Source: an uncultured Hungatella sp.
GTDB lineage: Bacteria; Bacillota; Clostridia; Lachnospirales; Lachnospiraceae
Reading direction: 5' to 3'
Length of the DNA: 64,000 bases
NCBI GenBank assembly: GCA_947089145.1
Contig: CAMUJH010000019.1
Span: forward strand, 1-64,000
The position numbers and the translations under genes are program-made. The notes below the pieces were generated by a model. The model saw only the letters and a list, made by a program, of their open reading frames with translations. It did not search any database and was not told the DNA's origin. Positions 25,356 to 35,645 of the stretch are shown here, piece by piece (positions within the stretch are counted from its first letter, which is position 1; every line of letters starts with the position of its first letter).

Positions 25356-28300
25356 AAAATTAAGCCGGGTTGAGGTACGTGGGAGAATAGGGCCTCTGAT
25401 GGCCAGGCTGGCAGGCAGCAAAAGTCTGCGTTTTGCAGTCATGCAGGCGCCTAATTTCGGACACCAGGCCAACACGCTGCATCTGATGCGCCGGGTAGCA
25501 GGATTATTTATTGAACTTGAGATACCCATTCCTCCTTTTGAAGTCTTTATTGATGAAACCCCCGGGGACAGGCCGGTAGCCGAAAAGCTTAAGATTCTGG
25601 TAAAGGGCTTTGCACCTGAATTGGAAACCCAGGAACTGTCTTTGGACTGGGGACCAGGGCAGTCGCCGATCCCTGTAATGTTTGTGAAGGCTTCCAAGGC
25701 GAAGCCCGTTACATTTGGCTTCTGCGGCGGATATGACTATGCGCGGCCGCTGAATGAATTGATACGTGCAGAACACTGCATTCTGGTAGAGCCGTATCTG
25801 TGGGAACTGGGAAATCTGGATCATTTTAGCAGTCGGGACAGATATGACAGCATCCTGTTCCTTCCCGGGCATACGATACCCCTGTCTGCTATGCTGGGGA
25901 AAACCGGCGATCTTAAAAACAGCTTCTTTACAAGGGCGGTCCTGCGCTATCCCAAGGAGGTCCCCTATTCCTTTTTCCGGTGCAGCGACGAGGAACTTAA
26001 ACTGTACAAAAAGGACAAGTACCTGGGGCGCGCCGCTGAACTTCTAGATCGGCCGGATTTTATCTGCCTGCCGATTTACGGATTTCAGAATATAGACCCT
26101 AATAACCGTACCATTTTTTTGCTCCGCTTATTTTTGGCGACGGTTAGATGGTCAGAGCAAAATGGGGAATTTTACAGGAGGAAAAATATCCTGGTTCTTT
26201 TAAATGACATATCCATAGTAAGGACGGCGGTAAAAAACATCTATGGGTCATTTCACAAAGTGCCCCCAAGCGCTAACTTTACCATTCCAGCAGAGTCAGG
26301 TACTTACAAGGCAATTGCTGAGAATGTGCTTTCACGTGAAGTATATGGCATGTTAGATTCTGAAGCGTTTCAAGCGTATACTTGGGAAGCGGATTTGTCC
26401 AAAAAACTAAATGACGGCGTATGGGGAGTAACGATTTTGTGTTTAGGGCCGCTTCCGCAGCCTATGTTTCTACAGATTATGTCCGAGGCGGCGCTGCCTC
26501 CGGTTTTTGAGGGACAGGCCACTGCCAGCGCCATGCTGTCTTTGGGAAAACCGTTTTTACAGTTTAGCGTGGGAATCACGTCATCTTCCACATTAAGCAA
26601 TTTAAGCAATTATGATGTAGTGAGCGATCCTTTGGTTCCATTATTCCAGACGCTGGCTGAGTGGATAAAAAAACCATTACAAACAGGACCAGAGGAAGAA
26701 AAAAACATCAAAGATCTGGCATTCATCATGAATACCGAAAAAAGCCAGAAGGCCTTTTCAGTGGTGTCAGGCAAGATTGAAAAGGAACCGGATAAAGTGG
26801 AGTATTCCCTTCTGGCTTTGTCGGAATGCCTGGCTCCCCAAAAGCGTATGAGGGAAGGCGCAGAGCCATGGAAAGATGACCTTCTTAGGATCAGAGAGGT
26901 TATTGCGGGGCAGATAGAAGAGAAGCAGGCCATAGATTTTTCAGCCTGTTTCCCGGATCTTAGGTCCACGGAGCTGTACCAGGAGATTTTAGGAGGGCTG
27001 ATGCTGGCTGGGGACGGCATGAGCTGCCGGTGCGATATGGATGCCCGGGGGGAAATCCTGCGCCTCACTGTGGAACATGGCGGACTGCTCCATGAAGGGG
27101 TTGCCTATGACGCAGAACTGGTATTTGAAAAATCAAAGGAACTGGACTGCCTGTCCTCCCTGCTGACAGCAAAGTCAAAGGAGGCAGGGCCTTTGGAAGC
27201 CATGCCCTGGCTGGAGGCGCAGCATACTGGCTTTACCCTTTATGCGTGTGAGGGATATTTTCCCTGGTATGGAACCGCCTATGCCTGGCTGGACCCTCCG
27301 GGCATGGAACTTTCTGCCGCATTCCCCAGGGAGGACGGCAGCATAGAACTATACGGCAATCTGGAAAAGCCAATATCTGCGCTCTCCGCAGTGACGGCCC
27401 TCTGCGGCGGCCTGGACTTTACTGCCAGCTTCCCTGCCTTTTTTAACCAGGTTGGAAGCGTCGGGCTAAAATCGGCCTGGCTTAGGTTCTCCCCGGAGGA
27501 AAACAGGGCGGAGCGGATTGAGCTTTTGCTGACTGTGGAACATGAATGGGTGCTCTTAAAGGAACCACGCCTGTCAGTAAGGCCAGAGGTGCGGGTGATT
27601 CTCAATCAGCCTTCTGATTTCAGAAACAGGAACTTCAGCTTCGTTATCAGCGGCGAATTTGAACTGGACGGAGCAAAAATGAGCGTATGGGGAATGTATC
27701 CGCCGTTTGGCGCCGGAGCCGCATTGACAGAGGGAAAGCTGGACATTGACCGGCTGGCGGCCATGTTTGTGCCAGGCTATGATGAGAAGCTGGGATTTGC
27801 GCTGACAGAGCTGTCTATGGACATTATGCCTGAACAGGGATATTACTCCCTCAGGGCGGCGGCCGAGACAGACTGGAAAGTATCTGACCTTTTTACCATC
27901 ACCGGATTAGGGATTGGCATAGAAAAGCAGAGAGACGGGATCGGGCTGAAGCTGGCGGGAACCATGGAGCTTCTGCCGGATAGAGAAGGTCTGTCTGTCC
28001 TTTTGGCTGCCGCGTACAAAACAGGGGCCGGATGGGTGTTTGAAGGCGGGCTTTCCACAGATACAGACGTACCGTTTTCAGATCTATTGAGCCGCTATCT
28101 GGGGATCAACGCCTTTCCTTCTGTCAGTGGGAACGTATTTTGCGGAAATGCCAGCCTTGCCATGGCGGATATCCATCTGCGGATCGAGGCAAAGAAAGAC
28201 GGATTCTGGGATTTTACGGGAGCCATCAAAGACTGGGAACTTCCGTTTTTGCCGGGAGTGGCGCTGTCGGCATCCGCTTCTTTTGGACGGAGGAAGCCCG

Positions 28301-31300
28301 GCGCAAATGACGGGGATTTCTATGCCTGCATTGAGGCGGATTTAGACTGGAACGGCATTCTGCTGAAGGCCTGGTTCGACTACTATCTGGGAACCGGAAG
28401 CTTTGGCATTACCTACGAAAGCCTGACAGCCGCCATGAGCAAGACCGCCAGAGGATGGGAAGCGGAGCTTCGCTTAAATGGTGAGATCTCAGTGGGCGAT
28501 ATGGTAGAAAAAATGGTAGGCTGGTGTACAAAGAGCCCGGCTCCCCTGGAGTCCCCATGGAATGTGCTGTATAAAGTCCGCCTTCTTCCCGGAACCGGAT
28601 TAAAATACAATTTTACCACCAGTGAAGTGGGACTTGTAATGGATTTGGGAGAAATTGACCTGGGATTTGCCCGGATAACGTCCGTGTCCCTTCTGTATAC
28701 CGGGAAAAGTGATGCATCAGGAGGCAGGGAGCGGGGAGTCGTGGTAGAACTGGGCGGAGAATTCTTCTGGCGGACAGGCGCCCAAACGGAACCTCTGTCC
28801 TGGCGGGCCGACAAGCCCGGCGACGCTCCCGGCCCGGACGGCGCCGGTAACAAATATTTCAAACTTACCCTTCTGGCGCTGGGACAGCATATCCAGGTGG
28901 AAGGACTGGAAAAGGCGGACACGGTGGAGAAAGCCATAGAACTGGTAAAAGCCCTTGAGGAACAGGAACCGGCAGCGCTTCCGGCGGTGGCCTACGATCC
29001 GGAAAGCAGCTGGATGTTTGCCGCAGAGATGGGGCTTCTGAGAATTGACCAGAAGCAGGGCTATGCCATTAATGCCCAGGCAGTGTTCCATGACTCAAAT
29101 CTGTACGCCCTCCGCCTGAGATTGCAGGGTGACTCCATGAAGATATTAAAGGGCCTGGATGTCCAGATCCTTTACCGCAAAATCAATGACGCCGTAGGCG
29201 TGTTCCAGGCAGAGGTAGTGCTGCCGGACGCCATACGTTATCTAAGCATCGGCCCCTACTCCCTGACCCTTCCCGTGTTCGGGGCCTCCATTTACACCAA
29301 TGGAGATTTCCTTATGGACTTCGGATTTCCGTATAACGGAGATTTCTCCAGATCACTGTCCATAGAGGCGGTGATCTATCCGGGCATCCCGCTTCTGGGA
29401 GCGGCAGGCTTCTATTTTGGAAAGCTGTCAGGGGACACGGCGGGAGATCTGGTTCCATCCAGCAAGGGAGGCGTGTTCAATCCGGTTGTGACTTTTGGCA
29501 TAGGGATACAGGCAGGATTTGGAAAATCCCTTAGCTGCGGCATACTGGAAGCCAGCTTCAGCCTTACGGTTCTGGGAATATTGGAGGGAGTCCTGGCAAA
29601 ATGGAACCCCTATGTGCAAGAAGGAGGAGGAAACCCGGCCCGGCTGGAAGAGGGATACTACTACTGGCTGTCGGGAACCGCAGGGGTGGCAGGCCATCTG
29701 TACGGCAAAATTGATTTTTCCATTATTAAGGCAGAGGTCATGGTAAGAGTGGAGGTGATGGTACTCTTTACCGTTGAGGCCTTTATGCCCAGCGTGTTCA
29801 CCGTAAGCGTCAAGGTGGAGGTACAGGCCCGCCTGACGCTGAATCTGGGGATCATAAAAATAAAAATCAATTTAAGCTTCTCCCTGGCCGTCCGGGAAGC
29901 ATTCTCCATCGGCCAGGCCGGGGAGGCGCCTTGGCTGCACTCTGGCATAAACGGCGTCCTGTCTGCGCCAGCAGGAACCCGCCTGAGCCGTCTGTCTCCG
30001 GATGACAATGATTATTGCTTTGACTGGAAAAAACTAACGCCTGAGGGGCCCCGCCATATACTGAAGGGCTGGATGGCCGTGCACCCAATAGCTGCCCAGG
30101 ATGAATGGCCGGATACGCCGGGAATCCGTTCATGCCTGACAGCCATGCTGATGATTGAAACCATGGACACAGACAGGGATCCAAACCTGCATAATCTGTG
30201 CAAAGCCAATGGGACGCAAGCGGACAGCTCTTTTGAGACGCTGTTTAAAACGGCGGTCCGCTTTGTGATAGCCGCGGTTCAGACAGCGGCTTCTGTCGCT
30301 GAGAGCCAGGCGGATGACCTGGAAGTGACGGCCCATGTTTTGGCGTGGCTGGAGAATCAGCTGGCTGACGGCATGCCCCTGTCCATAGAAGATCTGAACC
30401 GGTTTTTGGCTGACTTTTTTGAATTCCAGGCAGAGATTCCGGAGGAAGCCCTGGATACGGCCATAGACGCGGCGCCTGCGGACGCATCCTGCTTCCCTAT
30501 GCCCTCAGGCCTTTTGGTCGCCATGGAAGACGGGGGACAGAAGGTTTGCTCCTACCGATATGGTTCCTATAATTCCGTAAGCCAGGAGAAGATTAAAGAA
30601 CTGAGGGAAACCTTTGACGCGCTGGCTGTCCAGGTAGAGAAAGAGGCCCAAAAGGAACAGGCGGGCTCAACGGCGGAAAATTCTCTCTCTATGGCGGACT
30701 GGATGTTTGGCGATTATTTCCGGCTTCTGCTGCGGCAGGCAGTGAAAGGCCTTCAGACGGGACTGCGGGAGTACCAGTACGTGCCGGCTGCAGGCGAGAC
30801 GCCGCTTATGACCCTGGACTGGATTCACAGCCATGCCAGAAACGACTATACATTGCTGGATCTGTTTACGGCGAACGCAGACACGCCTCTTTCCCCCGGA
30901 TGTGCCCTGAGGCTGGGAGAAGACGCCTACATAACGAAAACCGGCGACACTCTGGCTTCGGTGGCAGTACAGTCCCACATGACCCTGGAGGAGCTGGCAG
31001 GGGGAGAAAACGGCCGGATTAAAGGGCTGTTTCCAGACGGCCATACTATCAGCATCCCCCATTTAACCAGCCTGCCCTTAGGGGATCTGCTGGCAGGAAT
31101 TCAGCGGGGCGGCGCCATATCCGTGCTGTCCGGCATGATGTCCAGGTACCTGCTTCACGGAATGCGGATAGGGACTAACGGCATTACCCCGTGCCCGGAT
31201 GTGTCCGGAATGTGGGTGAGAAACGGCTCTCTGCCGGAATATGCCGGCTTGTATGCCCTGACAGGGCAGCAGATGGCCTTTGTGCCAGGGGGAATGCTTA

Positions 31301-34300
31301 CCTTTGACAGTACAGATGTCTCCTGGCTGCGGTTCAAGGACAGGAAATCAGCATTGACTCAGGTGTGCCGGATTCCCATGGCCGCCTATGCAGAGACTTT
31401 TAAGCTGCTGGGGCAGGCAGCTGCCACGCCGGAATGCCTGCCGTCTATCCGTCTGGAAATACGGAACACGGCTCATCTGGCAGCCCGCGCTTACAGCTTA
31501 TGCGCCGGAGAAACGGCTGTATCTCAGGTGCCCCTGACGCTGGGGACTCTGTCCGGAAAGCAGATCCAGTGCTGGCACATGCCAAAAGGCGCAGGGAAAC
31601 TGAGACAGCCCTCCGCCCTGAAGCTGGGACGCTTTGACGAGTCATCGGGCCAGATGAAGCAGCGGGCGGCAGAATGCTATTGCCTGGCATGTCAGGTGAC
31701 CATGAAGGTAAAGCGTTCTGTACCGGACAAAGCCGTTCCTTCCCGGCAGAACCTTTACCAATTCCAGAGCATGTCATCAGGAGACGCCGCATGTCTGGAA
31801 CAGCTGCTTTCCTCCAGGGGAGGCGCCTTAAGCGGCGGCCAGATACTTTTAGGTATTTCTGACGGAAAGGGCGGCATTGCACTGCTGAACCAGGCCGAAA
31901 GCATTGCCCTTATGGTCCGCACCAACCTTTCCACAGAGACGAATCCGCCCCAGACCGGCTTCCTCAAAGAGGGCTCGCCGGCCAAAGAGGAATTTATCCG
32001 AAGGATCTGGGAAGCGTCCGTCACAAATTCCGGCGGATACTACCTTTTGTTTGGGGAAAAACAGGATGGCAGGGGAATTCCTGAGGCGGCATTTGATGAA
32101 AACGGAATTGCAGCAGTCACGATCCTGGCTGCCTTTACCAATCTGCGGCCGGAGTCAGAGGCGCTTCCCGGCTATGTCAATACCGTCCTTCTGCCAAAAA
32201 ATTCCATGGGCGAGACGCCGTTTTTGGAGGAGCTGCAGGCTGAGGACGTGCAGTCCATGGTCAGCGCCGGGGTGATTGCCTGTGGGTTTACCCGCGGAAT
32301 GGAAGAGGCGCCAGAGGATGTGACAGCCGACCCGGCCGCATATCTGAGAAACTGCTACAGTATTATGGGATACCGGATCTGTTCCAGCTCAGACTTCAGA
32401 GAAAGCCCATCGGGAATGCCTGTGGGACCAGGCGGGATCGAGGCGTGGGACTATGATCTGGCGATCCCCTACACCCGGTTTGCCAAAGACGGCGGGCAGG
32501 GACCTTACTGCTCCATTGGACGGACCCTCCAGGTAAAAGCCTGGTGGCAGGATATGTACGGAAACCGGATGTCCGGGGCGGAAGGGGATGTAAGCAGCCT
32601 GACAACCGGCTATGGAGACAGCCTGATTTCTCCTGCTGCATGGCCCTCAATCCGTATGTCCTATGAGGTGGACAAGAGAGGTCTGGTTCTTACTCTGCGC
32701 TTTGATAAGTCTCCGTATGAAGGAGAGAACGGAAGTAAAAACGCCCGGCAGGATCTGTGGACGTGCCTCAGCGTGAGAGAGCAGCTTAGTGACCCCAACG
32801 GCATCCGGATGGAACTGGGAACCAGCCTTTTAAATGACGATGCAGGAGGGCAGGAAGGCACTTTTCCCATAGACGGGAAAAACCGGGAAGATCTGTTAGC
32901 CTGGCTGTTTGGGGAAGAGTCGGTGACAGCCTATTTAGAGGCGCAAAAAGAGGGGGCTCAGGCGATTGCGCCTGATCCCTGCATCCTAAGTTTTGCTTTG
33001 CCGGAAGACAGGATGCGCCAGACAGCGTGGTACCGCCTTACTGTCTCCATGACGCTTGCGCGCTGCCGCCGCCAGGCGCTGACTGGATTGGAGGATATGG
33101 AAGGGATTCACAGCATAACGGCCATGATTTCGCCTGACGGGGGAAACGCCAAAAATGGGACTGCGCTTCTGGGGTTTGCAGAAAAATTTCAGGAGGCATA
33201 TCCCTATGGGCGGATTATGACAAAAGCAGGCAGCGGCCAGGGAAATCAGGAGGTGTGGGTATTCAGAACGGACAAGGTAGCCTTTGACTTTGAGCCCGAT
33301 GTTACGGTTTTTGGTATCCGCCCCTTGTCAAATACCCGCGAAAGCCGCGAAAAGGTGTGGATTCAGCAGTTCGACGAGAAGGAAGGCATGATCGGCGGCA
33401 CATACCGGGACTACACGGACATTCAGACGGATGTATGGCTGCGGCAGGTGCTGGAGACTGTTGATCTGGTTACAGGGGATCGGTATGCTCCGTGGATATC
33501 TCTGCTGGATCAGCTTGTAAGCCCTGAAGGAAGCCACGAATCTTTGCTTTTGACTCTGAAAAAGAGGCTGGCTGACAATCTGTCAGGGTTACTGATTCCT
33601 GTTTTTCAGGATCAGGGGCAGTCTGGAGGCGGTATCGAGCGGGAGGCGCTGCGGCAGGAGCTTTTGGACAATTTGATGAGCTTTTATACCCTTCATGCAG
33701 TTGCCTTACATCATGCAGATGTGGAACTTGCGGATGTCCCGGAAAATGATGCTGCCAATCTATATGGCCGCATTGTTCAATCCGACAGCATGCTGTCTCT
33801 CTCCGCCGCCAGATTTCCGTTGACTGGCAACGAGGACTCTTCCGATAGAGGCAAAAACAGGGAAAAGCTGACAGTAAGGGTCAGTGCGCCGGAGCTGGTA
33901 AGGGATAAGGAGGGCGCAGTGGTGGCATCCGCTTTGTATAACCCGTCTTTCCGGTTTTCCCACATCGAACATAACATCCGCACTCTGCCGGGAATCCAGG
34001 GATATCACGCCTCTGACTGGCTGGAATTCGTAACAGGGCCTGGCCAGTCAGAAAAAGCCATGGGACAGGCCCGGATTCCCATGCCCCTTTGCAGCTTCCC
34101 GGATACGCCGGAACTAATCCGGCAGGCTGATGAACAGGTTAAGGAAGACAGAGAGGCTTTAAAAGACCTGCTTTGGTCAGAAGGGGGCGGGCTGTCTCAG
34201 ATGCTTAAATGGGACTACTGCTTTGAATACACGCTTCCCTATCATTACCCCCAGGATACCATAGAATGCGTGGTGACTTTCAATGAGTCGCAGCAGGCGC

Positions 34301-35364
34301 AGCAGGAATGGAGCGGCGGACTGTTTGACGCATTAGCGCAGATGGCGGAAGCCAGCCCTGCGATTTCAGAAACACTGGCAGAGTGCGCGCTGGCAATCGG
34401 CGCGGAGACGAAGCCGGAGGATGCTGTGGTCAAGAAAGCCGACATTGCCCTGGGGGCGCTGGAAAATCTCATATCCCAGGCAGCAGATGCCTTGGAAAAG
34501 GATGTGCCTCTTTTTGGCCAGCGATTTGACAGCGGGCAGCTTCACTGCTCATTCTCTATCAATGACGACCATGCCGACATAGACGGCGTGGATGCGCTGG
34601 TGGTCCGGCTATACGGGGAAATGCTGCCGGGAATGGATATTCCCCGGATTTTCATCAGGCCCAAACAGTATCAAATGACATTGTGGAATGATACGAAAAC
34701 AGGAGCGCTGGCTTCCTACTATTATGTAGACACAGAAACCGGAAAGCCGCTGGCAGCAAGCCAGGGACAGGCCTGTAAAACGAGACAGATAATACTGCCG
34801 GGGCTGGACATGATGAAATTTCAGAGCGCCCGGGGCTCTATGTGCATTTACAGAAACAGGGATCTGATTCCGGGACGTGAGATTGCAGAACCGTTTATCT
34901 ACCGCTCTGATCTTGCGGAATTTACCGATCCATATTTCGTATCCAGGGATATGGCGGCGGATGTGGATATCTCAGAGACGCTGTCCGGCCAGGCTCCTTT
35001 TAAAGGCAGCTTTGCGGATCATATGACAGCTTTCTTTGCCGAACTGTTAGGCGAAACAGAGGAAGAGCTGACGATTCAGGCAGAACTTTTATACGGAAGA
35101 TATTTGCATAGGGATTTGCGGCCTCTGGAGCTTCCTGTCTTTATGATGCCTCCGGCATCTGTTTCAGGTCAGCAGATTCCGGACATTGTAAAGCAGTGGT
35201 CTGATGCATTTGAAGGCTGGTTCAAGGCTCATATAGGCCCTCACAGGCAGGGGGATCAGGGATTCCTCCGCCTGGATCTCATCCTGTTTTCTCCTAAAAC
35301 CCTGCAGCCGAAACAGATGCTGCGTTTTAGAAGGCTGATTATCAGGGGAGAGAATCTTATGTAA
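25315..35364 (+). CDS. unknown 3349-aa giant protein with GT-B-like N-terminus, beta-rich core and LysM-like segment
   Basis: The single reading frame is over 10 kb. Residues 1-430: alpha/beta, with APNFGHQANTLHLMRRV and, near 392, LPPVFEGQATASAMLSLG plus GKPFLQF, a pattern reminiscent of GT-B glycosyltransferases. Residues 560-1320: long beta region built from repeated Tyr/Trp-rich strands. Residues 1320-1530: exceptionally regular amphipathic strands (motifs AAGFYFGKLSG, NPVVTFGIGIQAGFGKS, VMVRVEVMVLFTVEAF), as in a barrel or beta-groove. Residues 1580-1800: helical. About 1870-1920: TKTGDTLASVAVQSHMTLEEL, LysM-like. Near 1940: SRYLLHGMRI. Residues 2000-3349: mixed, unassigned. No signal peptide or transmembrane helix is evident. 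AGGAGGGG precedes the start inside the upstream gene. Function unknown; toxin, structural assembly and envelope-linked roles all remain possible. Confidence 0.85.
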   Translation: MGLLEKLIGELGSKKLSRVEVRGRIGPLMARLAGSKSLRFAVMQAPNFGHQANTLHLMRRVAGLFIELEIPIPPFEVFIDETPGDRPVAEKLKILVKGFAPELETQELSLDWGPGQSPIPVMFVKASKAKPVTFGFCGGYDYARPLNELIRAEHCILVEPYLWELGNLDHFSSRDRYDSILFLPGHTIPLSAMLGKTGDLKNSFFTRAVLRYPKEVPYSFFRCSDEELKLYKKDKYLGRAAELLDRPDFICLPIYGFQNIDPNNRTIFLLRLFLATVRWSEQNGEFYRRKNILVLLNDISIVRTAVKNIYGSFHKVPPSANFTIPAESGTYKAIAENVLSREVYGMLDSEAFQAYTWEADLSKKLNDGVWGVTILCLGPLPQPMFLQIMSEAALPPVFEGQATASAMLSLGKPFLQFSVGITSSSTLSNLSNYDVVSDPLVPLFQTLAEWIKKPLQTGPEEEKNIKDLAFIMNTEKSQKAFSVVSGKIEKEPDKVEYSLLALSECLAPQKRMREGAEPWKDDLLRIREVIAGQIEEKQAIDFSACFPDLRSTELYQEILGGLMLAGDGMSCRCDMDARGEILRLTVEHGGLLHEGVAYDAELVFEKSKELDCLSSLLTAKSKEAGPLEAMPWLEAQHTGFTLYACEGYFPWYGTAYAWLDPPGMELSAAFPREDGSIELYGNLEKPISALSAVTALCGGLDFTASFPAFFNQVGSVGLKSAWLRFSPEENRAERIELLLTVEHEWVLLKEPRLSVRPEVRVILNQPSDFRNRNFSFVISGEFELDGAKMSVWGMYPPFGAGAALTEGKLDIDRLAAMFVPGYDEKLGFALTELSMDIMPEQGYYSLRAAAETDWKVSDLFTITGLGIGIEKQRDGIGLKLAGTMELLPDREGLSVLLAAAYKTGAGWVFEGGLSTDTDVPFSDLLSRYLGINAFPSVSGNVFCGNASLAMADIHLRIEAKKDGFWDFTGAIKDWELPFLPGVALSASASFGRRKPGANDGDFYACIEADLDWNGILLKAWFDYYLGTGSFGITYESLTAAMSKTARGWEAELRLNGEISVGDMVEKMVGWCTKSPAPLESPWNVLYKVRLLPGTGLKYNFTTSEVGLVMDLGEIDLGFARITSVSLLYTGKSDASGGRERGVVVELGGEFFWRTGAQTEPLSWRADKPGDAPGPDGAGNKYFKLTLLALGQHIQVEGLEKADTVEKAIELVKALEEQEPAALPAVAYDPESSWMFAAEMGLLRIDQKQGYAINAQAVFHDSNLYALRLRLQGDSMKILKGLDVQILYRKINDAVGVFQAEVVLPDAIRYLSIGPYSLTLPVFGASIYTNGDFLMDFGFPYNGDFSRSLSIEAVIYPGIPLLGAAGFYFGKLSGDTAGDLVPSSKGGVFNPVVTFGIGIQAGFGKSLSCGILEASFSLTVLGILEGVLAKWNPYVQEGGGNPARLEEGYYYWLSGTAGVAGHLYGKIDFSIIKAEVMVRVEVMVLFTVEAFMPSVFTVSVKVEVQARLTLNLGIIKIKINLSFSLAVREAFSIGQAGEAPWLHSGINGVLSAPAGTRLSRLSPDDNDYCFDWKKLTPEGPRHILKGWMAVHPIAAQDEWPDTPGIRSCLTAMLMIETMDTDRDPNLHNLCKANGTQADSSFETLFKTAVRFVIAAVQTAASVAESQADDLEVTAHVLAWLENQLADGMPLSIEDLNRFLADFFEFQAEIPEEALDTAIDAAPADASCFPMPSGLLVAMEDGGQKVCSYRYGSYNSVSQEKIKELRETFDALAVQVEKEAQKEQAGSTAENSLSMADWMFGDYFRLLLRQAVKGLQTGLREYQYVPAAGETPLMTLDWIHSHARNDYTLLDLFTANADTPLSPGCALRLGEDAYITKTGDTLASVAVQSHMTLEELAGGENGRIKGLFPDGHTISIPHLTSLPLGDLLAGIQRGGAISVLSGMMSRYLLHGMRIGTNGITPCPDVSGMWVRNGSLPEYAGLYALTGQQMAFVPGGMLTFDSTDVSWLRFKDRKSALTQVCRIPMAAYAETFKLLGQAAATPECLPSIRLEIRNTAHLAARAYSLCAGETAVSQVPLTLGTLSGKQIQCWHMPKGAGKLRQPSALKLGRFDESSGQMKQRAAECYCLACQVTMKVKRSVPDKAVPSRQNLYQFQSMSSGDAACLEQLLSSRGGALSGGQILLGISDGKGGIALLNQAESIALMVRTNLSTETNPPQTGFLKEGSPAKEEFIRRIWEASVTNSGGYYLLFGEKQDGRGIPEAAFDENGIAAVTILAAFTNLRPESEALPGYVNTVLLPKNSMGETPFLEELQAEDVQSMVSAGVIACGFTRGMEEAPEDVTADPAAYLRNCYSIMGYRICSSSDFRESPSGMPVGPGGIEAWDYDLAIPYTRFAKDGGQGPYCSIGRTLQVKAWWQDMYGNRMSGAEGDVSSLTTGYGDSLISPAAWPSIRMSYEVDKRGLVLTLRFDKSPYEGENGSKNARQDLWTCLSVREQLSDPNGIRMELGTSLLNDDAGGQEGTFPIDGKNREDLLAWLFGEESVTAYLEAQKEGAQAIAPDPCILSFALPEDRMRQTAWYRLTVSMTLARCRRQALTGLEDMEGIHSITAMISPDGGNAKNGTALLGFAEKFQEAYPYGRIMTKAGSGQGNQEVWVFRTDKVAFDFEPDVTVFGIRPLSNTRESREKVWIQQFDEKEGMIGGTYRDYTDIQTDVWLRQVLETVDLVTGDRYAPWISLLDQLVSPEGSHESLLLTLKKRLADNLSGLLIPVFQDQGQSGGGIEREALRQELLDNLMSFYTLHAVALHHADVELADVPENDAANLYGRIVQSDSMLSLSAARFPLTGNEDSSDRGKNREKLTVRVSAPELVRDKEGAVVASALYNPSFRFSHIEHNIRTLPGIQGYHASDWLEFVTGPGQSEKAMGQARIPMPLCSFPDTPELIRQADEQVKEDREALKDLLWSEGGGLSQMLKWDYCFEYTLPYHYPQDTIECVVTFNESQQAQQEWSGGLFDALAQMAEASPAISETLAECALAIGAETKPEDAVVKKADIALGALENLISQAADALEKDVPLFGQRFDSGQLHCSFSINDDHADIDGVDALVVRLYGEMLPGMDIPRIFIRPKQYQMTLWNDTKTGALASYYYVDTETGKPLAASQGQACKTRQIILPGLDMMKFQSARGSMCIYRNRDLIPGREIAEPFIYRSDLAEFTDPYFVSRDMAADVDISETLSGQAPFKGSFADHMTAFFAELLGETEEELTIQAELLYGRYLHRDLRPLELPVFMMPPASVSGQQIPDIVKQWSDAFEGWFKAHIGPHRQGDQGFLRLDLILFSPKTLQPKQMLRFRRLIIRGENLM

Positions 35365-35483
35365 GACTTATTATAAATTAGTGCCGGACTGCGGGGGAAA
35401 ATGCTCTGAATGACTTCTTAATCACGAGATTTTTGGGGGGGAGAACTCATTTAGAGCATATTTCACGTAGGGAGGCAGGTGCG

Positions 35484-35645
35484 ATGACGAAAACCAAGAT
35501 TGCCCCATTGCATGAAAGAATCTCCCTTGATGACGAATTTATTAATCGCTACGTAATAAACTTTAAGTTTGATAACTGCCGCAGAGACAGATTTTGGATG
35601 GACATGAAAGGGACTTTTAATGGAAAAGAAAGTGATCGATCATGA
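35484..35645 (+). pseudogene. serine recombinase N-terminal remnant
   Basis: After GGAGG (35471-35475), ATG 35484 opens a 53-codon frame beginning MTKTKIAPLHERISLDDE. This closely follows the conserved start of large serine recombinases of Firmicute mobile elements (ITALYERLSRDDE, where Y-R precede the catalytic Ser region). The family sequence stops at residue 18; the rest is unrelated. A second short frame (ATG 35620 to TGA 35727, 35 codons, MEKKVIDHED) overlaps its end and is unassigned. Together they look like joined fragments of an excised element. Confidence 0.5.

Noticed and set aside
21924-35364. Prophage or contractile-tail cluster as an explanation of the giant genes
   Set aside because: No portal, capsid, sheath, baseplate, tape-measure or lysis gene is present, and the giant proteins lack tail-fibre repeats or coiled-coil tape-measure character.
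25315-35364. Tc-type or Rhs/YD-repeat toxin
   Set aside because: No YD repeats, RHS core box or variable C-terminal toxin domain after a conserved cleavage motif was seen.
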